A stretch of DNA of 64,000 nt from a virus. The stretch spans positions 1-64,000 of IMG/VR virus record IMGVR_UViG_3300028490_000005; one strand, given 5' to 3'. Below the pieces are notes generated by a model that searched no databases, had not been told where the DNA came from, and was given only the letters and a program-made list of their open reading frames with translations. Below, piece by piece: positions 39,716-47,889 of this stretch (the first letter of the stretch is position 1; the number at the start of each line of letters is the position of its first letter). Both the position numbers and the translations under genes were made by a program.

Positions 39716-40516
39716 CTAGACTGACACCAATTTATAACCACAGAACTTAGAACGTCCTTGGTTGTGAATTCGTTTAAAAATTCCTTGGTTTGTGATGTCA
39801 CTATATACTCTACAAGAGTCAATGTATTTGCATGCATTCTTAGGCAGTCCAACATCGACTAAAGTTTCATACATTGCACCCTGAGCGACAATTTCACCAA
39901 GTAAATCATAAATTATTATCTCCCTAGCCATAGGGTTATCGGTGCCAAGTCGTTTTCCTTTTCTAACATTAGACATTTTGTTCTTTGTTTCTTGAGAAAG
40001 AACTTTACCTAAATTTGCTTGTCTTAATTTTTCAAGGTGTTCTTTTGATTTTTGTTTTCCTTTTAATGAATTAGATATTTTTTGACGGTGTTCAGGTGGT
40101 AAATTTTTACCCCTGAACGCAGAGCCATTTTTATATCTAGTTTCATCGGAAGGGTTTCTGTGACCTTCACTTATTCTTTTTCTAGTTTCTTTTGAAAAAA
40201 TTATACCTGATTGGTCGAATCCAGAAGAAGTTTGTTTAGCTTTATTAATGAATTTTTCATTTTTCGCAACATCAAACTTCTCATGTAGGAATATTTCATA
40301 TTCAATTGCAGATTCTCTATCTACAAATGTTTCAATGATAAAATATAAGTATTCTTCTGGGTTTGAAATTTGTCTTTGTTTAAAATTTTTATCAGTTGAA
40401 GAAGTACGGTATTTTGTGATATCGACTTCTGGTTCGATATCACTTGAACGTGCACCTATGTAGTATCTATCAGTTGGTATTTCAAAAACTATATATACAT
40501 AATTATATTTTTTCAT
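39716..40516 (-). CDS. GIY-YIG homing endonuclease with NUMOD3 repeats
   Basis: 266 residues, the only gene on the reverse strand. N-terminal GIY-YIG module with 'YVYIVFE' at residue 6, 'YYIGARSS' at 18 and the catalytic-Glu helix 'AIEYEIFLHEKF' near 87. Then three NUMOD3 DNA-binding units ('SKETRKRISEGHRN', 'PPEHRQKISNSLKGK', 'SQETKNKMSNVRKGK') and a C-terminal NUMOD1-like helix-turn-helix ('GEIVAQGAMYETLVDVGL'). It is a free-standing T4 Seg/Mob-style homing enzyme placed between SSB and RNase H genes; it starts two bases after the SSB stop, tail to tail. Confidence 0.93.
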   Translation of the reverse strand: MKKYNYVYIVFEIPTDRYYIGARSSDIEPEVDITKYRTSSTDKNFKQRQISNPEEYLYFIIETFVDRESAIEYEIFLHEKFDVAKNEKFINKAKQTSSGFDQSGIIFSKETRKRISEGHRNPSDETRYKNGSAFRGKNLPPEHRQKISNSLKGKQKSKEHLEKLRQANLGKVLSQETKNKMSNVRKGKRLGTDNPMAREIIIYDLLGEIVAQGAMYETLVDVGLPKNACKYIDSCRVYSDITNQGIFKRIHNQGRSKFCGYKLVSV

Positions 40517-40546
40517 TTATATCTTCCTATGTGCTATTTATATAGT

Positions 40547-40554
40547 TATTTAAT
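40547..40554 (-). promoter_or_regulatory. Late-type promoter box for the homing endonuclease
   Basis: On the minus strand CATTAAATA-ACT, with an exact TATAAATA (40535-40542) just downstream; either could drive the endonuclease gene. Confidence 0.55.
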
Positions 40555-40556
40555 GA

Positions 40557-40588
40557 TTAAGTTAAAATTAAGAAGTAATAGATATAAT
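40557..40588 (+). promoter_or_regulatory. Early-type promoter
   Basis: TTAAG / ATTAAG 11 bp apart and TATAAT at 40583-40588. Confidence 0.65.
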
Positions 40589-40608
40589 AGAGTTTCAAAG
40601 GAGTTAAA

Positions 40609-40830
40609 ATGGAACAAATTCAAGAATCTTTTGATTCAATGAAGTGTGGGATGAAATATTTCATCCTTCAAGAGGGGTCTAGTGTAGAACTAGGTAAATT
40701 TCAAGTCGATGAAAAGACAGATAATGTTATTCTGTTCAGTAACATGAATAAGAAAGTTGAGTTCGGACTTTCGATTTTCAAGGAAGATTTTGGAAATTAT
40801 GAAGTATACAAAATAAAGGAGAATGATTAA
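40609..40830 (+). CDS. Small hypothetical protein
   Basis: 73 residues with AAAGGAG ribosome site. Mixed charge, beta-rich; no domain recognised. Ends within the RNase H leader. Confidence 0.7.
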   Translation: MEQIQESFDSMKCGMKYFILQEGSSVELGKFQVDEKTDNVILFSNMNKKVEFGLSIFKEDFGNYEVYKIKEND

Positions 40831-40831
40831 T

Positions 40832-41917
40832 ATGGTACTAATTGATTTTTCCCATATGTCGATGCGTAACTTATATGTCGCCCTTTCTCAAGCTAGACCG
40901 AGAAAGGTCGAGGGAGAGTACATTACGAGTGAATTCATAACATTTTATTACCACTTGATGCTACAATCTTTGAGACATATATCAGATAAATTTGATAATT
41001 ACGGTGAAATTGTCCTTGCTTTAGATAGTAAGGACAATTGGCGTAAAGATATCTATCCAGAATACAAGGGTCACAGAAAGAAAGATCGTGATAAGAGTGA
41101 AGTGAATTTCAGTGAATTCTTTGAATATGTTGAATCTTTCACTGATGTATTGAATGCTAATTTTCCTTATAAGGTGATACGAGTTCATAGAGCCGAAGCA
41201 GATGATATTATTGGTATTTTAGCTGAAAGATATGCTGATTATGAAAAGGTCATAGCCGTTTCCAGTGATAAAGACTTTAAACAAATCCTTGAAGTTGGTG
41301 CTGAATTATATGACCCAATTAAAAAGGCAAAGATTAGAATGTCCACTGAAGAATTGAAGAAATGGAAAATTGTACACATATTATGTGGTGATTCTGCTGA
41401 TAATATTCCTCATGTTAAAAGAGGTACGGAATTCACGCCAACATTTATTTCATACTTAAAAGAAAATGAAATTCACGTGAAAGACCCAGCAACTTTTAAT
41501 AAATTGACAATATCAGAGAAATTATATTCTGATTTCAATGTTTATAAAGTCAATAAAAAGGGAGAAGTGCTTGATGAATTGGACATATTCAAAGCAACAC
41601 CATTCGGTCCAAAGACGGCTGAAAAGTTTGCAGATGATTTGAAATCAAATCTAAAATTAAATCCTATATATGCGTCTAATTTTAGGCGAAATATGGACTT
41701 GGTATTATTTAGTAAGATACCTCAAGATATTCAAGACACTATCATTAATGATTTTAAGGGTATTGAAGTTCAATATGACCCGAATGGTATTTTCAAGTTT
41801 CTTTCTGAAAACCATTTAAGTCAACAATTAATGAATGTTACTGACTTCTATATAGATTCTAAAAAATCTCAGGATAGAACTTCATCTCCTGCTGAAGCAA
41901 TGGATGAATGGATTTAA
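40832..41917 (+). CDS. rnh: RNase H / 5'-3' exonuclease of the FEN family
   Basis: 361 residues from ATG 40832, placed 11 bases after AGGAG (the in-frame ATG 40823 is too close). T4 Rnh is 305 aa. FEN metal-site residues: Asp in 'VLIDFSHM' at 5, 'LALDSKDNWRK' near 66, 'RAEADDIIG' near 121, 'SSDKDFKQI' near 146 and 'CGDSADNIP' near 190. It removes RNA primers and flaps behind the fork. The extra C-terminal region ends AMDEWI, the shared putative clamp-binding tail. Confidence 0.92.
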   Translation: MVLIDFSHMSMRNLYVALSQARPRKVEGEYITSEFITFYYHLMLQSLRHISDKFDNYGEIVLALDSKDNWRKDIYPEYKGHRKKDRDKSEVNFSEFFEYVESFTDVLNANFPYKVIRVHRAEADDIIGILAERYADYEKVIAVSSDKDFKQILEVGAELYDPIKKAKIRMSTEELKKWKIVHILCGDSADNIPHVKRGTEFTPTFISYLKENEIHVKDPATFNKLTISEKLYSDFNVYKVNKKGEVLDELDIFKATPFGPKTAEKFADDLKSNLKLNPIYASNFRRNMDLVLFSKIPQDIQDTIINDFKGIEVQYDPNGIFKFLSENHLSQQLMNVTDFYIDSKKSQDRTSSPAEAMDEWI

Positions 41918-41945
41918 GTGAGTTGTAAGAAACTCACGCTATAAT
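41913..41945 (+). promoter_or_regulatory. Early-type promoter
   Basis: TTTAAG at the RNase H stop, TGTAAG, CACGC and TATAAT at 41940-41945. Confidence 0.6.
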
Positions 41946-41961
41946 TGGTAAAGGATTAATA

Positions 41962-42180
41962 ATGGTACATAACGCATTTAAATCTGCTTTGAAAAAAGCA
42001 GGATTATTGGAATCAAGTGCTTCTTTCGATAGAGCAGAAAATTACTACACTGTCATCAAGGTGACAACTAAAGAAGTGGCTGACAAGTTTCTATTCGAAG
42101 CAAAGAAGCTCGGTATTAAACACAAAGCAAGTCTATACGCTGGATCAGATCAGATCTGGGTATTCAAAGCATATAATTAA
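41962..42180 (+). CDS. Small basic protein
   Basis: 72 residues, Lys/Ala-rich, AAAGG ribosome site. Small alpha/beta fold likely; no family recognised. Confidence 0.7.
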   Translation: MVHNAFKSALKKAGLLESSASFDRAENYYTVIKVTTKEVADKFLFEAKKLGIKHKASLYAGSDQIWVFKAYN

Positions 42181-42190
42181 AGGGATAAAA

Positions 42191-42529
42191 ATGAAAATAG
42201 AATTAAATCATGAATTGGATGACATCGAACAAATTATAGAAGAAGCATTAATCACAGATGATACTTCTGATATCAATGAAGTTAAGGAATCTTTACGAAG
42301 ATTCAATACCGCATTTCAGGCGTTTGAAGTAGGAATATTTGTAGGGTATGTTGGAATTGTAAAAGGTGAACCAATTACAAAGATGTCAGAAATCATACAA
42401 GAAATTATCAACCGTGATGGATACCAAGTATTCACTGAATTACTCGAAATGATAGAGGTTCCATACTTAAAAGAAGTTGAACTTATAAGAGAACTTGCTG
42501 AAGATGGTAACGAAGATACGATAGATTAA
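42191..42529 (+). CDS. Small acidic helical protein
   Basis: 112 residues, Glu/Ile-rich helices throughout; precedes primase with AAGGAG between. No family recognised. Confidence 0.7.
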   Translation: MKIELNHELDDIEQIIEEALITDDTSDINEVKESLRRFNTAFQAFEVGIFVGYVGIVKGEPITKMSEIIQEIINRDGYQVFTELLEMIEVPYLKEVELIRELAEDGNEDTID

Positions 42530-42538
42530 GGAGATAAT

Positions 42539-43549
42539 TTGCTAGATCCTATAAATACAAAATATTTTAGATATGCTGTAGGTTCGGATGTTGGCAAGGA
42601 AACTCCTAATGACATTTCCGCGAAATGTGTAATCTGTGGGGACTCTGATAAAGATTCCCGACAAAAAAGACTACACCTATATCGAAAAGAAAGATATGAT
42701 GATGATGCTATACATTGTTTTAATTGTGAATTTTCTGGGAATATGTATAGTTTCCTTAAAGAAGTGAACTCAAACCTATTTGAACAATATAAGAAAGAAA
42801 AAAGAGAGTCTAGTTTTGCTAACTTGAAAAGTAAAAGGGAAAATACTCAAACTGACATTGATGAAGTGCCATCATTCATATATAAGAAGAAAGAAGCTCC
42901 GAAATTTAAGACATTCAAATTACCACCAGAATTATCACCAGCAATCGAAAGTGAAAGGGCAACCGAGTATCTTAATGGTAGGATGATAGACCCGTTGGAA
43001 ATGTTTTATTCTGAGACAAGCTTTAAGTACAATGGGAAAATATTACCAATAAAAGACTGTGTGGTAATCCCTCTATGGTACAAACGTGAAGATGAATTGG
43101 TATATGGATTTCAAGCCAGAAGTATAGAAGGAAAGACATTCTATACATATATTCCAGATGAAAATAGTGGGATGAAAATATGGCTCGGTATTGATTTTGG
43201 TGAACATAGTGACATAGTATTGGTTGCCGAGAGTGCATTTGATGCAATGAGCATGGGTGTGCCAGCAAAATATTCTGGTGCAATTTTAGGTGCTTCTGAA
43301 AATGATTATTTCAAACAACACTATAAGAAGGTTGTTTGGTGTCTAGACAATCAGAGATTAGACCATACCGCAAAGAGTAAGACAAAAGATTTACTAAAAA
43401 TGGGTGAATATGTATTCATTTGGCCAAAGGGTGTGAAGGAGAAGGATTTCAATAAAATGAAGACTTCCGGAGCCACTGATGAGGAGATAAAGAAAATGAT
43501 TATAGAGAACACTTATCAAGGTTTAATTGGTATATCCAAATTACTGTGA
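42539..43549 (+). CDS. 61: DNA primase, gp61-like
   Basis: 336 residues (T4 gp61 342). N-terminal zinc ribbon with 'CVICGD' near 31 and 'CFNCEFSG' near 60; a Toprim catalytic region with 'VLVAESAFDAM' near 227 (motif Glu) and 'VVWCLDNQRLD' near 263 (DxD-like aspartates). It makes RNA primers at the fork together with gp41. Starts TTG 42539 with AAGGAG six bases upstream. Confidence 0.88.
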   Translation: MLDPINTKYFRYAVGSDVGKETPNDISAKCVICGDSDKDSRQKRLHLYRKERYDDDAIHCFNCEFSGNMYSFLKEVNSNLFEQYKKEKRESSFANLKSKRENTQTDIDEVPSFIYKKKEAPKFKTFKLPPELSPAIESERATEYLNGRMIDPLEMFYSETSFKYNGKILPIKDCVVIPLWYKREDELVYGFQARSIEGKTFYTYIPDENSGMKIWLGIDFGEHSDIVLVAESAFDAMSMGVPAKYSGAILGASENDYFKQHYKKVVWCLDNQRLDHTAKSKTKDLLKMGEYVFIWPKGVKEKDFNKMKTSGATDEEIKKMIIENTYQGLIGISKLL

Positions 43550-43564
43550 TAACAGTATAACTCA

Positions 43565-43572
43565 ATTAAATA
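43565..43572 (+). promoter_or_regulatory. Late-type promoter box ATTAAATA
   Basis: ATTAAATA-ACT, 27 bases before the AAA+ ATPase ATG. Confidence 0.6.
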
Positions 43573-43598
43573 ACTTTATAAAACTCAGGAGAACGTAA

Positions 43599-45089
43599 AT
43601 GGTAGAGATAAGAAAAATTATAGAAAACTTAAGTGACTATGGGCTTATTGAAGGTGAATTGAATGAATCTTCATTCAGTGCTTCAAAAATAAAGAAGGTA
43701 TCAGACCTTCTTGCAGTAGTCCTTGGGCATTCTTTTGGAGAATTTAAACAACTTGGTGGAAGCCTTGGTTTTGAAGAATTCAAGAAGAAAGGGATGGGTG
43801 AAGGAAAGGGATACAAATACATGAACAACAAAGGGTTCATGATTAGATTTGGTTGGCTTAAAAAGTCTAAAAAGTCCAAATACCAAATTAACGTGGTAGA
43901 CTTTTGGAATCCAAAAGATGGTAAGAAAAGATGGGATACACCTTCATTGACAATTAGATTAGCTGATTGGATGAATATTGTGGACGTAGTTTCTGAATTG
44001 AAAGATGTACTTATTTCTGGTAATGTTAATTCTATTGTAGAATCACATTCAGATAAGAAATCACTGTCACTATTAGAATCAAAAGAACCTGGAAGTAAAT
44101 TAATCCAATACGCAGCATTTAAAGGTGTTGAATATGTTGGTCCAATGACACCTTACAAATTCATACAAACTCTTAAAGACGGTGGTCACTGGGATGAAGA
44201 TGAATATAAAGGTTATGCAATCACTAAACATGAGAAAGAAAGTAACTCAACTGGAGAAGTTTTCAAAGCAGCAGACAAGAAATTGGCTGAAAAGAAATGG
44301 TCAGATCCTGAATTAGTATTTGATGACATCGAAAAGTTGACTAAGATTGTAGCAACTGGTGGAGCAAACGGACTAATTGTAGCTGGAATGGCTGGTATGG
44401 GTAAAACTTTCCACGTTGAAAAAACTATGAAGGCTTTACTTGGTACGTCACAAGGTGCTGATGCTAAGTGGAGACACAGAAAAGGTGCTAAATTATCACC
44501 ATTCGGTCTATATATGGACTTGTTCATGAATAGAAATGATATGACTATTGTATATGATGACTCTGACTCAGTATGGAATGATAAAGATTCAGTGAATATT
44601 CTTAAGTCAGCAATTGATACATATAAGGTGAGACAAGTATCTTGGCCATCTAAAGCAACTGTGAACCTTGAGCTTATGGGTGTGGAAGAAAAAGAAGAAT
44701 ACCTTGAAAAATTGTATGATGCAATGGTGAATAACCCAGAAGCTGTTGGTACAAGTATTAAACTTCCTTCTGCGTTCGACTTTACATCAAGAATTATTTT
44801 CATATCAAATATGCCCGCAGCAAAATTTGATAAAGATGCTAACATGTCTGCTATTAAGTCGAGAACATTCTTCATGGACGTTCAACTTAAGCGTGAGGAT
44901 GTCATTAATAGAATTAGATCCATTCTACCATTCATTGAACCAGAAGTAGATATCAATATGAAAGAAGAAATTCTTGCTCAATTAGCAGAATCGGATCACA
45001 CACTAACTATGAGAGCCGTTGTTGCCGCAATAGCAATTAGAAAAGCTGGTCTTACAGACTGGGACAGATTGGTTAAAGAGTACGCGTAA
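43599..45089 (+). CDS. AAA+ ATPase with capsid-targeting-like N terminus
   Basis: 496 residues. The N terminus MVEIRKIIENLSDYGLIEG resembles the tag of the small late proteins and contains two (I/L)-x-E sites (IIE, LIE). The middle third is a basic beta-rich domain (residues 60-190). The ATPase has Walker A 'AGMAGMGKT' near 264, Walker B 'MTIVYDDSDS' near 310, sensor 1 'IIFISNMP' near 400 and an arginine-rich sensor-2 helix near 475. A late-type box and AGGAG precede it. It might be a packaged or injected ATPase; otherwise a late-stage DNA or protein remodeller. Confidence 0.75.
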   Translation: MVEIRKIIENLSDYGLIEGELNESSFSASKIKKVSDLLAVVLGHSFGEFKQLGGSLGFEEFKKKGMGEGKGYKYMNNKGFMIRFGWLKKSKKSKYQINVVDFWNPKDGKKRWDTPSLTIRLADWMNIVDVVSELKDVLISGNVNSIVESHSDKKSLSLLESKEPGSKLIQYAAFKGVEYVGPMTPYKFIQTLKDGGHWDEDEYKGYAITKHEKESNSTGEVFKAADKKLAEKKWSDPELVFDDIEKLTKIVATGGANGLIVAGMAGMGKTFHVEKTMKALLGTSQGADAKWRHRKGAKLSPFGLYMDLFMNRNDMTIVYDDSDSVWNDKDSVNILKSAIDTYKVRQVSWPSKATVNLELMGVEEKEEYLEKLYDAMVNNPEAVGTSIKLPSAFDFTSRIIFISNMPAAKFDKDANMSAIKSRTFFMDVQLKREDVINRIRSILPFIEPEVDINMKEEILAQLAESDHTLTMRAVVAAIAIRKAGLTDWDRLVKEYA

Positions 45090-45117
45090 TGGAGTCTTGG
45101 CCACCAGTATTATAGAG

Positions 45118-45151
45118 TTTTAAGTTAATCTTAAGACTCTTTTAATATAAT
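45118..45151 (+). promoter_or_regulatory. Early-type promoter
   Basis: TTTTAAG / CTTAAG 11 bp apart, TATAAT at 45146-45151. Confidence 0.65.
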
Positions 45152-45176
45152 TAAGTTTAAAAAGGAGAAAATGTAA

Positions 45177-45413
45177 ATGGAAAAAGTAATGAGTTATTTA
45201 TCAACATTTGATTGGTATAGCGTCGGTATACATACTGGTGAGTTTTTAATTCAATTTTTATTCTTCCTATTCACAATACAAATCACAACCATAGTTTTCA
45301 GTAAGATAGTATTCACTACAGCAAAGGTCTCAGAAGTCACACAAGATTTCTATTCAAATGTTACAGTGATGTCTTTCATGTGGGCACTTGGAATTGTGAC
45401 TTATATTAATTAA
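45177..45413 (+). CDS. Small membrane protein
   Basis: 78 residues with two hydrophobic helices (about 25-45 and 60-77). AAGGAG ribosome site, with an ATG-TAA pair just before the ATG. Function unknown. Confidence 0.7.
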   Translation: MEKVMSYLSTFDWYSVGIHTGEFLIQFLFFLFTIQITTIVFSKIVFTTAKVSEVTQDFYSNVTVMSFMWALGIVTYIN

Positions 45414-45424
45414 TAGGATATGAA

Positions 45425-45895
45425 ATGTTAAAAGGATTAAGAAAAGCTGGAACTGATAAAACAATTTTATTGAAAAATGTTTCGGTAGTATCTCTCGACG
45501 AAGAGAGAAATAGGATAGTGTTTAACTTCATGAACAATATATTTGTGTTCGGAAGATGGACGCCAGATTATCATTATGCACCTTATGGTTCTCTTTTAGA
45601 AGCCAAGGAAGCATTTACGAAGATTAAGAATATGCCATACTTTCAATTGAACTTCTTTATATCAGAAAGTGAAGATAACCTTCACCTCGTGAATAGAGAT
45701 TCAGTTACCTCATTAAGTGTGAAAGAAGACGAATTAAAAGTAATTTTTAATTTAAACTTCTCAATCACTTCATATAAGGAAAACCAACCAATTGAAATTA
45801 GTAAGTTCATATTCTGGAATTACGATAATGAAGATGTGTTCGACGACGATAGATTTGAAATAATCGAGTTGTTGGGTGAAATAGAAGAAATTTAA
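45425..45895 (+). CDS. Hypothetical protein
   Basis: 156 residues, soluble, aromatic and acidic ('FGRWTPDYHYAPYGS'). Ends with an acidic tail; AAGGAG for the next gene overlaps its stop. No domain recognised. Confidence 0.7.
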   Translation: MLKGLRKAGTDKTILLKNVSVVSLDEERNRIVFNFMNNIFVFGRWTPDYHYAPYGSLLEAKEAFTKIKNMPYFQLNFFISESEDNLHLVNRDSVTSLSVKEDELKVIFNLNFSITSYKENQPIEISKFIFWNYDNEDVFDDDRFEIIELLGEIEEI

Positions 45896-45907
45896 GGAGA
45901 AATTGAA

Positions 45908-46213
45908 ATGGAAATATACGAAGAAGTAGAAATGGTAGACGCAGACGGTAAAGAGCAAACAATGGACGTATTGGATTACGCAGCATCAATTATTGCTTGT
46001 CAAATTGAAATGAAGGCAATTCAAGACGATATAAAGACAATCAAGGGTGAAGCGAAAGAAAACGGTGTACTTGTAAAAGAAATCGACTCAGCTATTAAAG
46101 AGATTAAGAAAGAGTTGAAGACTAATCCTGCAGACCTTGCACTAGAAGTTGAAATCACTGATATGCTTAGAAACAACCAAGATATTATGGACTCAATTGC
46201 AATGACTATCTAG
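45908..46213 (+). CDS. DsbA/GapR-like coiled-coil DNA-binding candidate
   Basis: 101 residues. Residues 38-75 ('IQDDIKTIKGEAKENGVLVK...') match the pattern 'I-x-x-x-I-K...AK-x-x-G' shared by T4 DsbA and the GapR/DUF2312 coiled-coil proteins that bind AT-rich or overtwisted DNA. The assignment rests on that one pattern. The stop codon lies in a 12-base inverted repeat. Confidence 0.5.
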   Translation: MEIYEEVEMVDADGKEQTMDVLDYAASIIACQIEMKAIQDDIKTIKGEAKENGVLVKEIDSAIKEIKKELKTNPADLALEVEITDMLRNNQDIMDSIAMTI

Positions 46214-46222
46214 TCATTGCAA
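46197..46222 (+). terminator. Perfect 12-base inverted repeat at a gene end
   Basis: TTGCAATGACTA and its complement TAGTCATTGCAA separated by TC, overlapping the stop codon. Followed by AAAATAG, not a T-run, so it could be a terminator without tail, an RNA-stabilising hairpin or a binding site. Confidence 0.45.
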
Positions 46223-46248
46223 AATAGATTCGAAAAGGAAACAAAAAT

Positions 46249-46611
46249 ATGAAAGTAGGAATTCTAATAAAAGACTCAATGGTTTGGCGTCCAGCTAACC
46301 GTTTCTTTAAATTATTCAGGGACGGAATTGAAGCTCAGGACCACCAGTACCTTCCCCCAAAGGAAGTTTTGGTACAAACATATAATTCAATGGTTGGTAA
46401 TATATACCTACTATTGAACACTGCCCTCGAACCAACCGAGTACGATTTAAAAACATTGGAAATCGAAACAAAGGATGTTTTCTACAACGATGAACTAGAT
46501 GAATTGATGGAAAGTCATAGAAGATTTCAGGTAGATGATGAATCTTATGTGAATTTAAATCAACACTTAATTATTTATGATGAAAACAAAAGTGGAATTA
46601 GAATTTATTAA
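46249..46611 (+). CDS. Hypothetical protein
   Basis: 120 residues, acidic C-terminal half, no recognised motif. AAGGA upstream. Overlaps the next gene by 35 bases. Confidence 0.65.
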   Translation: MKVGILIKDSMVWRPANRFFKLFRDGIEAQDHQYLPPKEVLVQTYNSMVGNIYLLLNTALEPTEYDLKTLEIETKDVFYNDELDELMESHRRFQVDDESYVNLNQHLIIYDENKSGIRIY

Positions 46612-46894
46612 AGTCTTCTCTTATGGTACTCTTATACACAAGTATCCAAATAGTATCATCAGTGAAGACGCTGAATTGATAGGAAACTTCACACTAGACG
46701 ATAGTGGTTGGTATCCTTGTTTATTCAGATATGGAAACAAAACAACAATACATGGTCATTTACTCAATTTGACCAAAGAAGAATTATATGAAGCAGACAA
46801 ATACGAAGATGAAGGTGGACTTTACTTCAGAAGAGAAGCTGAAGTAAAGGTAGGGAACTCAATCTATAAATCATGGGTATATTTTTCAAACTAG
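46577..46894 (+). CDS. Gamma-glutamylcyclotransferase/AIG2-like protein
   Basis: 105 residues with the AIG2/GGCT fold signature: 'VFSYGTLIHKYPN' near residue 12 (YGTL substrate loop) and 'LYEADKYEDEGGLYFRR' near 70 containing the general-base Glu/Asp helix. Members cleave gamma-glutamyl amides or amines, releasing 5-oxoproline. An amidoligase elsewhere in this window could make gamma-glutamyl compounds, but any link is speculation. Confidence 0.75.
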   Translation: MMKTKVELEFIKVFSYGTLIHKYPNSIISEDAELIGNFTLDDSGWYPCLFRYGNKTTIHGHLLNLTKEELYEADKYEDEGGLYFRREAEVKVGNSIYKSWVYFSN

Positions 46895-46901
46895 ACTCCC
46901 A

Positions 46902-46936
46902 AATTAAGATTGTTTTAAGCTAATCTACGCTATAAT
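46902..46936 (+). promoter_or_regulatory. Early promoter cassette
   Basis: TTAAGATTGT / TTTTAAGC, TACGC, TATAAT 46931-46936, AAAGGCTTAAA leader. Confidence 0.75.
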
Positions 46937-46954
46937 ATAGTATAAAGGCTTAAA

Positions 46955-47287
46955 ATGAAAACTAGACAAGAACTATTAACTATTGCAACTGGTGCACAAA
47001 TTCTAAGAAACACCAATTCACTTACAGAAGTTGTTATCAGAGCAACGGATAAATTCCTAAATCAACAAGTGAATTCATATGGCAATTTATCCGTTGAATG
47101 TAATATAGGTAAATCTTCATTGAATAAATTCATCCAAATTGAAGATATCCGTGATAGCAAACACCTTGATGAAATTGCAATTAGAAGATATTTCACGAAC
47201 TTGGGAATATTTATAACTTTCAAAAACATAGGTTCCATTGAAGATAAGTCAATTATTGTTAGTCTTGTACAAGAAGGTATTGAATGA
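46955..47287 (+). CDS. Small hypothetical protein
   Basis: 110 residues, soluble; no domain recognised. Four-base overlap with the lipoprotein gene. Confidence 0.7.
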   Translation: MKTRQELLTIATGAQILRNTNSLTEVVIRATDKFLNQQVNSYGNLSVECNIGKSSLNKFIQIEDIRDSKHLDEIAIRRYFTNLGIFITFKNIGSIEDKSIIVSLVQEGIE

Positions 47288-47616
47288 AACACCTAAAATC
47301 ATTTTTACTATTATCAATATTAATTCTAAATGGTTGTACCCATTACGAAAGTCAGGTAGCACTCGGAGCAATAGCTGGAGCATCTACTGGAGCGTTAATA
47401 GTTGATAGGAATTATAACAACTATCCTCGAGCTTCCTATGACCGTTATTCAAGAGGTTACGGTTACGGTCAGCAACGGACTATGTACACTCAACCAATAA
47501 GACAATCAACGTACTATGTACCATACCACCCAGCGTATAGAGATGCGTATGGTGGATACCATCCTGGGAATGGTAATACTTACGGCTATAAAACAATCAC
47601 ACATCCCCAATATTAA
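47284..47616 (+). CDS. Lipoprotein with glycine-zipper
   Basis: 110 residues. Signal peptide with lipobox 'ILNGC' (Cys at 18), followed by a glycine-zipper-like 'ALGAIAGASTGALIV' and a Tyr/Gly/Pro-rich extracellular tail. Would be lipid-anchored in the host envelope; phage lipoproteins of this type often block superinfection, but no direct evidence exists here. Confidence 0.78.
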   Translation: MKHLKSFLLLSILILNGCTHYESQVALGAIAGASTGALIVDRNYNNYPRASYDRYSRGYGYGQQRTMYTQPIRQSTYYVPYHPAYRDAYGGYHPGNGNTYGYKTITHPQY

Positions 47617-47645
47617 GATTGTTTTAAGGTTGTTTACGCTATAAT
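47611..47645 (+). promoter_or_regulatory. Early promoter cassette
   Basis: TTAAGATTGT / TTTTAAGG, TTACGC, TATAAT 47640-47645; begins in the lipoprotein stop. Confidence 0.75.
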
Positions 47646-47670
47646 ATATAAATTAAAATAAAGGTTTAAA

Positions 47671-47889
47671 ATGTTAATACTAGAAACGGGTGAATATGGG
47701 ATTCAAAGAATGAATAACACTCATACAAATAATTTGAGAAAAAAGATAGTTGTATACAAAGGCATGGATTTAACTGGAGTAATCAGTGTATCAGAAAACA
47801 TTGTTAATCTCGGGTATAATGAAATTATCACATGTGAAACTGATGTCCAAGCTGGTTATTTATTTTATAAAATTGCAGAGGAGCTTTAA
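47671..47889 (+). CDS. Small hypothetical protein
   Basis: 72 residues, AAAGGTTTAAA leader; no domain recognised. One-base overlap with next gene. Confidence 0.7.
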   Translation: MLILETGEYGIQRMNNTHTNNLRKKIVVYKGMDLTGVISVSENIVNLGYNEIITCETDVQAGYLFYKIAEEL

